Source: UQRS01 sp964481575
Lineage (GTDB): Bacteria > Bacillota > Clostridia > Oscillospirales > Acutalibacteraceae
Reading direction: 5' to 3'
DNA: 28,270 nucleotides
Assembly (NCBI GenBank): GCA_964481575.1
Contig: CAYZTR010000028.1
Coordinates: forward strand, 1 to 28,270
Below the pieces are notes generated by a model. That model saw only the letters and a program-made list of their open reading frames with translations. It did no database searches and was not told the origin of the DNA. The stretch's first letter is position 1, and every line of letters starts with the position of its first letter. The translations under genes and the position numbers were made by a program. Of the stretch, positions 1-7,217 are shown in pieces.

Positions 1-25
1 GGGTTGTCATTTGAATTTTGGACAT
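1..25 (-). CDS. Partial 5' end of a minus-strand gene, possibly NADP-isocitrate dehydrogenase
   Basis: On the minus strand an ATG at 25-23 follows an AAGGAG ribosome binding site with a 9-nt spacer. The eight visible residues read MSKIQMTT before the window ends. This resembles the N-terminus of Firmicutes NADP-dependent isocitrate dehydrogenases as I remember them, which usually continue with a TPLVEMDGDEMTR-like stretch. Eight residues are too few to be sure, so the product is inference. The gene start itself is well supported by the binding site and by a promoter just upstream (57-85, minus strand). Confidence 0.5.
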
Positions 26-56
26 GGGTGATCACTCCTTGAAGTATGATACAAAC

Positions 57-85
57 AGTATACCATATTGTGGATTTTTTCACAA
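57..85 (-). promoter_or_regulatory. Sigma-A-type promoter for the minus-strand gene at the window start
   Basis: On the minus strand, TTGTGA (85-80) and TATACT (62-57) are separated by 17 nt. This places a transcription start about 25 nt before the ribosome binding site and ATG at 25. The match is 4/6 at -35 and 5/6 at -10. Confidence 0.55.
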
Positions 86-139
86 GGCAAAGGAAGTTAT
101 TTTTTTCGCAGAAAAACAGTTTTTAGCGGAAGAATCAAA

Positions 140-168
140 TTGACAAGGCCGTATTCGGAAATTATAAT
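140..168 (+). promoter_or_regulatory. Consensus sigma-A promoter of the lipoprotein-pepD operon
   Basis: TTGACA (140-145) and TATAAT (163-168) are both perfect matches with an ideal 17-nt spacer. The predicted transcription start near 175 rules out the in-frame upstream starts that would extend the lipoprotein gene, and leaves a leader of about 40 nt. Confidence 0.85.
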
Positions 169-217
169 GGAAAAGAACGAAAAATTCGCGCACGCATCTG
201 CGCTGGAGGTTTTACAC

Positions 218-1303
218 ATGAAACAATTGCTCTGCATTTGTCTGGCGACGCTGCTGCTGTTTTCCCTTGCGGCTTGCGGCGGAGAAACGATTCCGGAACC
301 GGAAGAAGACAGCGTCTATGTTTTGGCCGCTGCCTATGTTACCGATGGGCAATCCCTGACGGCCGGAACGGTGCATCCAGCCTTTTGGCGCAGCGTTCAG
401 GATTATTGCATGGACAACGGTGCTTCCTGCAATGCGTACATTCCGGATGACAGCTCCACGGAAAGTTTGAAACAGTCTATGATGGAAGCCATTAACGACG
501 GGGCAAACGCCATAATTTGCCCCACGGCAGCGTTTGCGTCTGCGGTATATGAGCTCCAGGAGGAATATCCCCAGGTTGCCTTCCTGCTGGTGGGTGCAGT
601 ACCTGCATCCCGGGATGGGACATCTTATTGGACTGGCGAAAATACCCACTGTATCCTGCCGCACTATGGGGACATGGGATATATGGCCGGCTTTGCCGCT
701 GTATCAGATGGACACCGAAGTCTTGCATTCCTCGGAAAAGGGGAGAGCGGGGTTAATTTGCAGTATCTTTATGGTTTTCTGCAAGGGGCAGATGATGCTG
801 CCGAAAAGCGGAAACTGGAGCAGGGTGATGTTACCGTCCGGTATCATATTCTGACTGAGGAAGAGGATCCTGCTGCAGTGGTCGGCAAGGAATTTGCACA
901 GGGGGAGTCCTTTCTGTTTGCTGTGGGAGCGGGCGTGGCTGATGCGGTGCTGCCGGTGGCCGAAAGTCAGAAGTGCAGTATAATCGCATTGGATGCCGAG
1001 ATTCATACGGAAAGCAGTGCTCTGTTAACTTCCGTGATCTTTCAGTACGATGCCATGGTTGCAGATTGCCTTTGGAATTTGCAGAGCAATCATGGCCTTT
1101 GGAGTGCGGACTATGCCGGGTATAGTCCGGTCAGCGGTTTGCGGGCCGGATTGGTTGCTCTGGATCAGAAAAACTGGAATTTTCAGAAATATACCCCGGA
1201 GGAATATGCCCTGTCCAATTATTATATTGAGAAGCAGGTCATTACGGTAAGTACTGATGTTTCTCAACCTCCTGCATTGGACTATGTAACCTATCATTCC
1301 TGA
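218..1303 (+). CDS. BMP/PBP1-like substrate-binding lipoprotein
   Basis: A 361-residue exported lipoprotein. It begins with MKQLL, a hydrophobic segment and the lipobox SLAAC, so Cys20 should be lipidated. The ATG at 218 is chosen because GGAGGT (205-210) precedes it and the promoter at 140-168 lies inside the longer open frame. The body looks like the BMP family of periplasmic-binding-type proteins, with a GYMAGFAA segment like the family's GYLAGVAA and a preceding GENTH region. Members usually bind nucleosides or related ligands for an ABC importer, but no permease or ATPase of that kind is adjacent. pepD follows after 16 nt, so the two are probably co-transcribed. The ligand is unknown, and it could be a sensory or scavenging lipoprotein. 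Confidence 0.8.
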   Translation: MKQLLCICLATLLLFSLAACGGETIPEPEEDSVYVLAAAYVTDGQSLTAGTVHPAFWRSVQDYCMDNGASCNAYIPDDSSTESLKQSMMEAINDGANAIICPTAAFASAVYELQEEYPQVAFLLVGAVPASRDGTSYWTGENTHCILPHYGDMGYMAGFAAVSDGHRSLAFLGKGESGVNLQYLYGFLQGADDAAEKRKLEQGDVTVRYHILTEEEDPAAVVGKEFAQGESFLFAVGAGVADAVLPVAESQKCSIIALDAEIHTESSALLTSVIFQYDAMVADCLWNLQSNHGLWSADYAGYSPVSGLRAGLVALDQKNWNFQKYTPEEYALSNYYIEKQVITVSTDVSQPPALDYVTYHS

Positions 1304-1319
1304 GGAAGGAGAACGCTTT

Positions 1320-2768
1320 ATGGAAAAGTTGCAGCAGCTGGAGCCGCATGCAGTGTTTCGATTTTTTCAGCAAATATGTGGAATTCCTCACGGCTCGGGA
1401 AATACGGCAGCTTTGGCCCGCTGGATTATCGGATTCGCAGAACAGCACGGGCTGGACTGCCTGCAGGATCCGGCCGGAAATGTGATTGTTTATAAACCGG
1501 CTGCGCCTGGATGGGAACATGTGCCTACCGTGATTTTGCAGGGGCACCTGGATATGGTATGTGAAAAGACGGCAGATTCCCCTGTGGATTTTGCGCGAGA
1601 TGGCTTGGAGCTTGTTCTGAAAGATGGCTGGATCACTGCCAGGGGGACAACTCTGGGCGGAGACGACGGTATTGCTGTGGCTATGATGTTGGCTGTGCTG
1701 GACAGCAAATCCCTGCGACACCCGCCGCTGGAATGCGTTTTCACATCTGATGAGGAAGTGGGAATGTTAGGGGCTGTGGCCTTAGATGGTCGTATGCTGC
1801 AGGGGCGTTTGTTGCTGAATCTGGATTCAGAGGAGGAAGGCGTATTTACCGTTAGCTGTGCCGGCGGCGTTACGCTGGAGAGCCGATTGGAATTCCCCGT
1901 GTCGGAAGCGGCGGGCTTTTGCCATCGCCTGACGGTGTCCGGTTTGTTGGGTGGCCACTCCGGCACCGAGATTCACAAAGGGCGTGCCAATGCCAACCGC
2001 TTGCTGGTGAGGACGATGTCAGCCATTCATCGGGCGTCGCCCGTTTCCCTGGTTTCCCTGTCTGGCGGACAGAAAGACAATGCCATTCCCCGGGAGGCCA
2101 CGGCGTTGTTTTTTACAGATGTGCCTTTGACCGATGCCCATTTTGCTGGAATCCGTCAAAAATTAGAAACGGCCTTTGCACAGAAGGATCCGGGTCTGCA
2201 GTTGACTTTGACCCGCCTGAATCAGGATTCTGCTGTTGCTATGAATCCTGCTGACAGCGGCTGCTTGCTGCAACTGCTGGAAGGGTTGCCGGATGGGGTA
2301 CAGGCTATGAGTCAGCAGATCCCGGGGCTGCCGCAAACCAGCCTGAATCTGGGAATTCTGCGGTTGACGCAAGGCGTTTGTTCCATTACCCATTCGGTTC
2401 GCAGCTCGGTTACCGCGGAAAAAGAGGCTTTAACCCGGAAGCTTTGTACCGCCATAGTATCTGCCGGTGGTCGGGTGCAGATGCGTGGGGAATATCCTGC
2501 CTGGGAATACAGGTCGGCGTCTCCATTGCGGCAGCTGGCAGAGCGGATTTGGCAGGAGCAAACCGGCCGTGCACCGAAAATTGAAGCCATTCATGCCGGG
2601 CTGGAGTGCGGTATCTTTGCCGGAAAGCTGCCAGGACTGGATGCCATTTCTTTCGGCCCGGATATGCAGGATGTCCATACCACAGACGAACGTCTATCAA
2701 TCACTTCGGTGGGGCGGATATGGGATTTTCTTTGTGCGATACTGGAGCAGTTGGGGGCAAATGCTTGA
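1320..2768 (+). CDS. pepD: Aminoacyl-histidine dipeptidase PepD (M20 metallopeptidase)
   Basis: A 482-residue cytosolic zinc dipeptidase of the M20 family, PepD/carnosinase type, which cleaves Xaa-His and other dipeptides. The expected metal and catalytic residues are all visible: His76 and Asp78 in GHLDMV, Asp115 in LGGDDGIA, the Glu pair 145/146 in SDEEVGMLGA, Asp169 in NLDSEEEG and His453 in DVHTTDERL. The central HAGLECG segment, typical of PepD, is also present. Length matches the family (about 480-490). The ATG at 1320 follows AGGAAGGAG. The position downstream of a binding lipoprotein suggests a peptide or nutrient scavenging operon. No signal peptide is seen. Confidence 0.93.
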   Translation: MEKLQQLEPHAVFRFFQQICGIPHGSGNTAALARWIIGFAEQHGLDCLQDPAGNVIVYKPAAPGWEHVPTVILQGHLDMVCEKTADSPVDFARDGLELVLKDGWITARGTTLGGDDGIAVAMMLAVLDSKSLRHPPLECVFTSDEEVGMLGAVALDGRMLQGRLLLNLDSEEEGVFTVSCAGGVTLESRLEFPVSEAAGFCHRLTVSGLLGGHSGTEIHKGRANANRLLVRTMSAIHRASPVSLVSLSGGQKDNAIPREATALFFTDVPLTDAHFAGIRQKLETAFAQKDPGLQLTLTRLNQDSAVAMNPADSGCLLQLLEGLPDGVQAMSQQIPGLPQTSLNLGILRLTQGVCSITHSVRSSVTAEKEALTRKLCTAIVSAGGRVQMRGEYPAWEYRSASPLRQLAERIWQEQTGRAPKIEAIHAGLECGIFAGKLPGLDAISFGPDMQDVHTTDERLSITSVGRIWDFLCAILEQLGANA

Positions 2769-2780
2769 ATTTTAGATGGT

Positions 2781-2860
2781 TGCCGGTTGGGGTCTCTTGA
2801 CGAATTTTACAAAAGTTATCGGATTCTACCGGCAGAATTCTTCTTCTTTTTTGGGAAGAT
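2781..2860 (+). terminator. Possible weak terminator after pepD
   Basis: TGCCGGT (2781-2787) can pair perfectly with ACCGGCA (2828-2834) across a 40-nt loop, and a T-rich tract follows (2841-2852). The long loop makes this a weak candidate. A new promoter appears just downstream, consistent with a transcription boundary here. Confidence 0.3.
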
Positions 2861-2872
2861 TTATGGTACAAT
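2844..2872 (+). promoter_or_regulatory. Extended -10 promoter for the antiporter gene
   Basis: TACAAT (2867-2872) is preceded by TG at 2864-2865, forming an extended -10 element. The -35 region 17 nt upstream (TTCTTT) is poor. The predicted start near 2879 falls on the AGGAG at 2879-2883, so that AGGAG would sit at the extreme 5' end of the mRNA. Confidence 0.45.
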
Positions 2873-2950
2873 AAATTTAGGAGTAATTGGGAAATTTGAA
2901 TGCATCTGTCAGCACTTTGGTTGCAGATGCTGTCAGGAGCAGGACGAACT

Positions 2951-4636
2951 TTGGAAACGACCCTTTTAATTATTGCTATTATTCTCATACTCTGTCTAAT
3001 TGCAAGTCGGTGTTCCGATCGTTTTGGAATGCCCGCCTTGCTTTTGTTTTTATGCCTTGGTATGCTGTTCGGTTCTGAGGGAGTTGTGAAGATTCCCTTC
3101 GACAACTATGACCTGGCCAATCGGGTCTGCAGCATTGCCTTGGCTTTTATTATGTTTTACGGCGGTTTCGGTACCAAATGGGAGACAGCCCGACCGGTGG
3201 CAGGGAAAGCTGTACTGCTCTCTACCGTTGGTGTGGTACTAACGGCTTTTTTTACCTGCGCTTTTTGCCATTGGGTTTGGGGAATGGATGCCGGGGAGAG
3301 CTTTCTGATCGGAGCGGTGATTTCTTCCACAGATGCCGCCTCGGTTTTTTCCATTCTGCGTTCCAAGCAGCTGAACTTAAAGCAGGGGACCGCGCCGTTG
3401 CTGGAAATTGAAAGCGGTAGTAACGACCCCTTTGCTTATATGCTGACTACGGTTGGGCTTTCCATTGTGACCGGATCCGGTACCAATTTGCCCTACCTGA
3501 TTTTTGCCCAGCTGGTATATGGCACTGTGCTGGGTGTGCTGATTGCTTTGGCAGCTCGCTGGGTTCTCCAGAAAAACGGCTGGATCCCTGAGGGATTGCA
3601 GTCTGTGTTTCTGTTGGCTGTGGTGTTGCTGGCCTATGCACTGCCGGAATGGGTGGGCGGTAATGGCTATTTGGGTGTGTATCTGGCCGGTATCATTCTC
3701 GGTAACAGTGAGATTCGCAATAAGCGGGAACTGGTTCCCTTCTTTGATGGGGTAACCCATCTGTCCCAAATCGCCATTTTCTTTCTGTTGGGATTGCTTT
3801 CGTTTCCCCATAAGCTGGTTGCGGCGGCGTTACCGTCCCTGGGAATTTTTGCTTTTTTGTTGCTGATTGCCCGTCCCTTGGTGATGCTGCTATTGTTAAA
3901 GCCTTTTGGCGCTTCCATCCGTCAGTGCGGCTTGGTTGCCTTTGCCGGCCTGCGTGGTGCGGCTTCAATTGTGTTTTCCATTATGGTGATGACCAGTCAG
4001 GCAGTATTTCAGCATGATGTGTATCACATTATCTTTGTGGTAGCCTTCTTGTCGGTGGCTGTGCAGGGCACCTTGCTGCCGGTTGTAGCCTGGCAGCTGC
4101 AGATGATCGACGAGAAGGAAGCAGTGGCCAAGACCTTTACTGATTATCAGGACAGTGCCGATTTAACCTTGATGGAAATGTATATTCCGGCGGGGCATAA
4201 CTGGGAGAATCGTACCATTGCTCAGGTCAGTATGCCCACCGGCGCTTTGGCCCTGATGATCAAACGAAATGGTACCTCCATTATGCCCCGTGGTGATACG
4301 GTGATTCTTGCAGAGGATATTTTAGTGCTGAATGTGCCCTCATACCGGGGACATGATCGGGAAAGACTGCGGGAAATTCTCATTGAATCCGGCCATCCCT
4401 GGGAGGGTCAGCCGGTGGAAGCACTGACAATGCCCTCTAATACCATGCTGGTGTTGATTCAGCGGGGCGCGGAGAATATTATTCCCCGTGGTCAGACGGT
4501 GCTATTGGAAGGAGACCTGGTGATTGTGCAGACTTTGCCCAAGGAGAAGGGCGGTACCGGCAAAGCTGCCAAACAGGGGAATAAACAAGAGAATAAACTA
4601 GTGAACAAACAGGAGAACAAACAGGAGAAGGCATGA
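2951..4636 (+). CDS. CPA1-family K+(Na+)/H+ antiporter with two RCK_C-like domains
   Basis: A multi-pass inner-membrane antiporter of the NhaP2/CvrA type that exchanges K+ or Na+ for H+. The transport domain spans about residues 5-385, with STDAASVF and the key Asn158-Asp159 pair in ESGSNDPFAY. Two C-terminal RCK_C (TrkA-C)-like domains follow (about 403-460 and 480-527), each with a PRG-turn. A Lys/Gln/Asn-rich tail closes the protein. I prefer the TTG at 2951: AGGAG-C-AGGA (2935-2944) precedes it, and the resulting METTLLII start aligns with the N-terminus of E. coli NhaP2 as I recall it. ATGs at 2900 (AGGAG 16 nt away) and 2927 (no binding site) are alternatives in the same frame. It has its own promoter, and the next operon begins 121 nt later. 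The exact ion is inferred. Confidence 0.88.
   Translation: METTLLIIAIILILCLIASRCSDRFGMPALLLFLCLGMLFGSEGVVKIPFDNYDLANRVCSIALAFIMFYGGFGTKWETARPVAGKAVLLSTVGVVLTAFFTCAFCHWVWGMDAGESFLIGAVISSTDAASVFSILRSKQLNLKQGTAPLLEIESGSNDPFAYMLTTVGLSIVTGSGTNLPYLIFAQLVYGTVLGVLIALAARWVLQKNGWIPEGLQSVFLLAVVLLAYALPEWVGGNGYLGVYLAGIILGNSEIRNKRELVPFFDGVTHLSQIAIFFLLGLLSFPHKLVAAALPSLGIFAFLLLIARPLVMLLLLKPFGASIRQCGLVAFAGLRGAASIVFSIMVMTSQAVFQHDVYHIIFVVAFLSVAVQGTLLPVVAWQLQMIDEKEAVAKTFTDYQDSADLTLMEMYIPAGHNWENRTIAQVSMPTGALALMIKRNGTSIMPRGDTVILAEDILVLNVPSYRGHDRERLREILIESGHPWEGQPVEALTMPSNTMLVLIQRGAENIIPRGQTVLLEGDLVIVQTLPKEKGGTGKAAKQGNKQENKLVNKQENKQEKA
4580..4627 (+). repeat. Four tandem 12-bp units encoding an NKQE tail
   Basis: Four in-frame 12-bp units at the 3' end of the antiporter gene encode NKQE, NKLV, NKQE and NKQE. 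The last two units are identical at the DNA level. The hydrophilic tail lies beyond the second RCK_C-like domain and could vary in length by replication slippage. Confidence 0.8.
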
Positions 4637-4662
4637 CTTTCGCGCATAATAGTAAAAAAATC

Positions 4663-4691
4663 TTGACATTTTGTTAAATTTATGATACCCT
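4663..4691 (+). promoter_or_regulatory. Promoter of the amino acid ABC importer operon
   Basis: TTGACA (4663-4668) is a perfect -35. At 17-nt spacing lies TACCCT (4686-4691), a weak -10 rescued by TG at 4683-4684 (extended -10). Transcription should start near 4698, just before the hairpin at 4702-4727. Confidence 0.5.
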
Positions 4692-4701
4692 TACCATGCT
4701 T

Positions 4702-4727
4702 TTCCCTGCTAATACGTTAGCAGGGAA
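4702..4727 (+). promoter_or_regulatory. Perfect hairpin at the 5' end of the importer mRNA
   Basis: TTCCCTGCTAA (4702-4712) and TTAGCAGGGAA (4717-4727) form an 11-bp perfect stem around a TACG loop, which fits the stable UNCG tetraloop class. There is no T-tract after it, so it is not a terminator. It begins a few nt after the predicted transcription start, so it could protect the mRNA 5' end. As DNA it could equally be an operator. Confidence 0.6.
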
Positions 4728-4756
4728 GTAATGTGAATTATTAGGAGGAACTTAAT

Positions 4757-5548
4757 ATGAACAATTGCAAAAAAGTTGTCGCATTGCTTCTGGCCCTTTT
4801 TATGATGGTGGCCAGCTTTGCAGCCTGCGGCGGTTCCAAGGATGACAAAACTTTTACGGTTGGCTTCGATGCCAGCTTCCCGCCTTACGGCTATGAGCAA
4901 AACGGTGAATATGTTGGCTTTGACCTGGATCTGGCTGCTGAGGTTTGCCAGCGCAATGGTTGGGAATTGGTCAAGCAGCCCGTTGACTGGGATTCCAAGG
5001 ATATGGAATTGACTTCCGGCAATATTGATTGCATCTGGAATGGTTTTACCATGAACGGCCGGGAAGATGATTATACCTGGTCTGAGCCGTATGTGGATAA
5101 TACCCAGGTGTTTGTCGTTTCCGCAGATTCCGGCATCACCACTCTGGCAGATTTGGCCGGTAAGGCTGTCTGCGTTCAGGTGGATTCCTCTGCGCTGGAT
5201 GCACTGAATTCTGAAGATAATGCAGATCTGTTGGCTACTTTTGGCAGTTTGCTGGAAGTTGCAGATTATAACAGCGCTTTCCTGGAGTTGGAGGCCGGCA
5301 CGGTGGATTCTGTTGCTATGGATATCGGCGTTGCCAAGTATCAGATTGCAAGCCGGGACGAGGGCGCCTATGTGATGCTGGCGGAGCCCCTTTCTTCTGA
5401 ACAGTATGGCATTGGCTTTAAGCTGGGCAATACCGAGTTGCGGGATGCCGTCCAGAGCACCCTGGAGGAAATGGTGCAGGATGGTACCTTTGGCCAGATT
5501 GCTGAAAAGTGGGATCTGAGCGATATGGTTTGTTTGACCGCTGAATAA
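4757..5548 (+). CDS. Polar amino acid ABC transporter substrate-binding lipoprotein
   Basis: A 263-residue extracellular solute-binding protein of family 3 (glutamine/cystine/polar amino acid type). The signal peptide ends in the lipobox SFAAC, lipidated at Cys24. The mature protein opens with the family signature FDASFPPYGY followed by GEYVGFDLDLA, and a DLAGKAVCVQ hinge region lies near residue 135. The ATG follows TTAGGAGG. It is the first gene of a binding protein-permease-ATPase operon; a strong hairpin directly after the stop codon probably raises its yield relative to the membrane parts. The specific amino acid cannot be told from the sequence alone. Confidence 0.93.
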   Translation: MNNCKKVVALLLALFMMVASFAACGGSKDDKTFTVGFDASFPPYGYEQNGEYVGFDLDLAAEVCQRNGWELVKQPVDWDSKDMELTSGNIDCIWNGFTMNGREDDYTWSEPYVDNTQVFVVSADSGITTLADLAGKAVCVQVDSSALDALNSEDNADLLATFGSLLEVADYNSAFLELEAGTVDSVAMDIGVAKYQIASRDEGAYVMLAEPLSSEQYGIGFKLGNTELRDAVQSTLEEMVQDGTFGQIAEKWDLSDMVCLTAE

Positions 5549-5558
5549 ATCTTTTTCC

Positions 5559-5586
5559 AAAGGGCGGACAGCTGTGTCCGCCCTTT
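5559..5586 (+). promoter_or_regulatory. Intercistronic hairpin between binding protein and permease
   Basis: AAAGGGCGGACA (5559-5570) and TGTCCGCCCTTT (5575-5586) make a perfect 12-bp stem with a GCTG loop. No U-tract follows, and the downstream genes have no separate promoter that I can see. It therefore looks like an mRNA-stabilising or partial-termination element that favours the binding protein. Confidence 0.75.
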
Positions 5587-5608
5587 GGTGTAAAACGAGG
5601 ATGAAATT

Positions 5609-6295
5609 ATGCAGAGCTTATTCCTTTCTCTATCTGCTTCCCTTTCTGGAGATAGCCTCTCCTATATTGTAACACAGTTGCTGTCCGGCTTGTTGGTCAG
5701 TCTGGAAATTTTCGTTCTGACGCTATTGTTTTCTTTGCCGTTGGGTATGCTGCTGGCATTCGCCAGGATGTCTAAGTTTGCCCCGTTACGCATGGTAACT
5801 AAATTTTACATTTCTATTATGCGCGGCACCCCTTTAATGTTGCAATTGATGGTGGTGTTTTACGGGCCTTATTATTTGTTTGGCATTTCCACGCCGCCCA
5901 GGTTGATGGCGGTGGTGATTGGCTTTGTATTAAACTATGCCGCTTATTTTGCTGAAATCTATCGGGCGGGGATTGAGTCCATCCCGGTTGGGCAGCATGA
6001 GGCCGCCCAACTGCTGGGGCTTTCCAAGCTGCAGACCTTTTTCCAGATCATACTTCCGCAGGTTATCAAGCGGGTGATTCCGCCGACTACCAATGAAATC
6101 ATCACCCTGGTGAAGGATACTTCCCTGGCGCAGGTTATTTCTGTTATGGAAATGTTTACCCAGGCCAAGAAGATTGCCGCTGCCGAGACCACTATGGTTC
6201 CCTTTGTCGTGGCCGCCGTGTTTTACTATGTGTTCAATTTGTTGGTGGCGGCCGTTATGGATCGGGTGGAAAAGAAACTGAATTATTACCATTAA
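5609..6295 (+). CDS. Amino acid ABC transporter permease (HisM/GlnP type)
   Basis: A 228-residue inner-membrane permease of the polar amino acid uptake family. Hydrophobic segments start at about residues 25, 60, 95 and 195. The family motif RGTPLMLQL lies near residue 72 and the EAA loop (HEAAQLLGLSK, then ILPQ), which contacts the ATPase, lies near residues 130-150. Length is typical. The ATG at 5609 has an ACGAGG site upstream. Only one permease gene is present, so it probably works as a homodimer with the binding protein (4757) and the ATPase (6310). Confidence 0.93.
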   Translation: MQSLFLSLSASLSGDSLSYIVTQLLSGLLVSLEIFVLTLLFSLPLGMLLAFARMSKFAPLRMVTKFYISIMRGTPLMLQLMVVFYGPYYLFGISTPPRLMAVVIGFVLNYAAYFAEIYRAGIESIPVGQHEAAQLLGLSKLQTFFQIILPQVIKRVIPPTTNEIITLVKDTSLAQVISVMEMFTQAKKIAAAETTMVPFVVAAVFYYVFNLLVAAVMDRVEKKLNYYH

Positions 6296-6309
6296 GGGGG
6301 CGATGAACC

Positions 6310-7071
6310 GTGAAATTGTTGGAGATCCAGCATATTCAGAAATCCTTTGGTGACAACGCCGTTTTAAAGGATGTGAGTATATCTGTGGATCGGGGCGAAG
6401 TCGTGGCTGTCATCGGTCCTTCCGGCTCCGGAAAATCCACCATGCTGCGCTGTGCTGTGAACTTGGAAAAGGTGGATGGCGGCGCAGTGTTTTACGACGG
6501 TCTTCCCATGGTACAGACGCTGCAAGGGCTACCGGTTTATGCCGGAAAAAAGGAAATGAAAGTGATTGCCAAGCGATTCGGTTTGGTATTTCAGAATTTT
6601 AACTTGTTTCCTCACAAAAGCGTTTTGCAAAATATTACCCTTTCACCGATTAAGGTGCTGGGTGTAGGAAAGGCCGCCGCAGAGGAACGGGCCCGCAAAC
6701 TCTTGGAGCAGATGGGTCTGCCTGATAAAGCCAATGCCTATCCCTGCGAGCTGTCCGGTGGACAGCAGCAGCGGGTGTCTATTGCCAGAGCACTGGCCAT
6801 GGAGCCGGATATCCTGTTTTTCGATGAGCCGACTTCTGCCCTGGATCCGGAACTGACCGGTGAAGTGTTGGCTGTTATGAAAAAGTTGGCAGAGGCACAT
6901 ACCACGATGGTAGTGGTCACTCATGAAATGGGCTTTGCCCGGGAGGTGGCTGACCGTGTGGTGTTTATGGTGGACGGCTATGTGGAAGAGGAGGGCGTTC
7001 CCTCAGAATTATTCGGGAATCCCAATTCTCCGCGATTGCAGAGTTTCTTGAAATCTACGCTACGTATTTAA
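6310..7071 (+). CDS. Amino acid ABC transporter ATP-binding protein (GlnQ type)
   Basis: A 253-residue cytosolic ATPase that powers the importer. All nucleotide-binding motifs are visible: Walker A GPSGSGKST (36-44), Q-loop Gln95 in VFQNFNLF, signature LSGGQ (148-152), Walker B ILFFDE (168-173), the D-loop SALD and switch His205 in VVTHEMG. The start is GTG at 6310 with an AAGGGGG site ending 9 nt before it. An ATG at 6303 is out of frame. It lies 14 nt after the permease gene and is followed by a strong terminator, closing the operon. Confidence 0.95.
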   Translation: MKLLEIQHIQKSFGDNAVLKDVSISVDRGEVVAVIGPSGSGKSTMLRCAVNLEKVDGGAVFYDGLPMVQTLQGLPVYAGKKEMKVIAKRFGLVFQNFNLFPHKSVLQNITLSPIKVLGVGKAAAEERARKLLEQMGLPDKANAYPCELSGGQQQRVSIARALAMEPDILFFDEPTSALDPELTGEVLAVMKKLAEAHTTMVVVTHEMGFAREVADRVVFMVDGYVEEEGVPSELFGNPNSPRLQSFLKSTLRI

Positions 7072-7075
7072 TCTT

Positions 7076-7104
7076 AAAAAGCTCCGGTTTTTCCGGAGCT
7101 TTTT
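7076..7104 (+). terminator. Rho-independent terminator of the ABC importer operon
   Basis: AAAAAGCTCCGG (7076-7087) and CCGGAGCTTTTT (7093-7104) pair perfectly over 12 bp around a T5 loop. The stem itself supplies the A- and T-tracts. Confidence 0.9.
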
Positions 7105-7136
7105 GCTGTTCTTCACAGAATTTTTTTCTTTTTTAG

Positions 7137-7165
7137 TTGAATGCTTATACAAGATGTGTTATAAT
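7137..7165 (+). promoter_or_regulatory. Promoter of the CotH-dockerin gene
   Basis: TTGAAT (7137-7142) and TATAAT (7160-7165) are spaced by 17 nt. The promoter overlaps the longest possible open frame and so excludes starts before about 7172. Confidence 0.75.
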
Positions 7166-7217
7166 AATTTTAAAATTATATTTGCCTTTTCAGGCGGAAG
7201 AAAAAGGATGTGTTTTT

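Noticed and set aside
68..217. Longer N-terminus for the BMP-like lipoprotein
   Set aside because: It contains the consensus promoter at 140-168 and would bury the lipoprotein signal peptide; the site at 205-210 fits the ATG at 218.
4709..5560. Minus-strand open frame opposite the amino acid binding protein
   Set aside because: It is a shadow of a certain gene and begins inside the hairpin region, without a signal or domain.
5559..5586. Full terminator after the binding protein gene
   Set aside because: No U-tract follows, and the permease and ATPase genes have no separate promoter, so the hairpin is more likely a stabilising or partial barrier.
7137..7217. Earlier start of the CotH protein
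   Set aside because: The codon coincides with the -35 box, and the extension would hide the signal peptide that starts at 7218.
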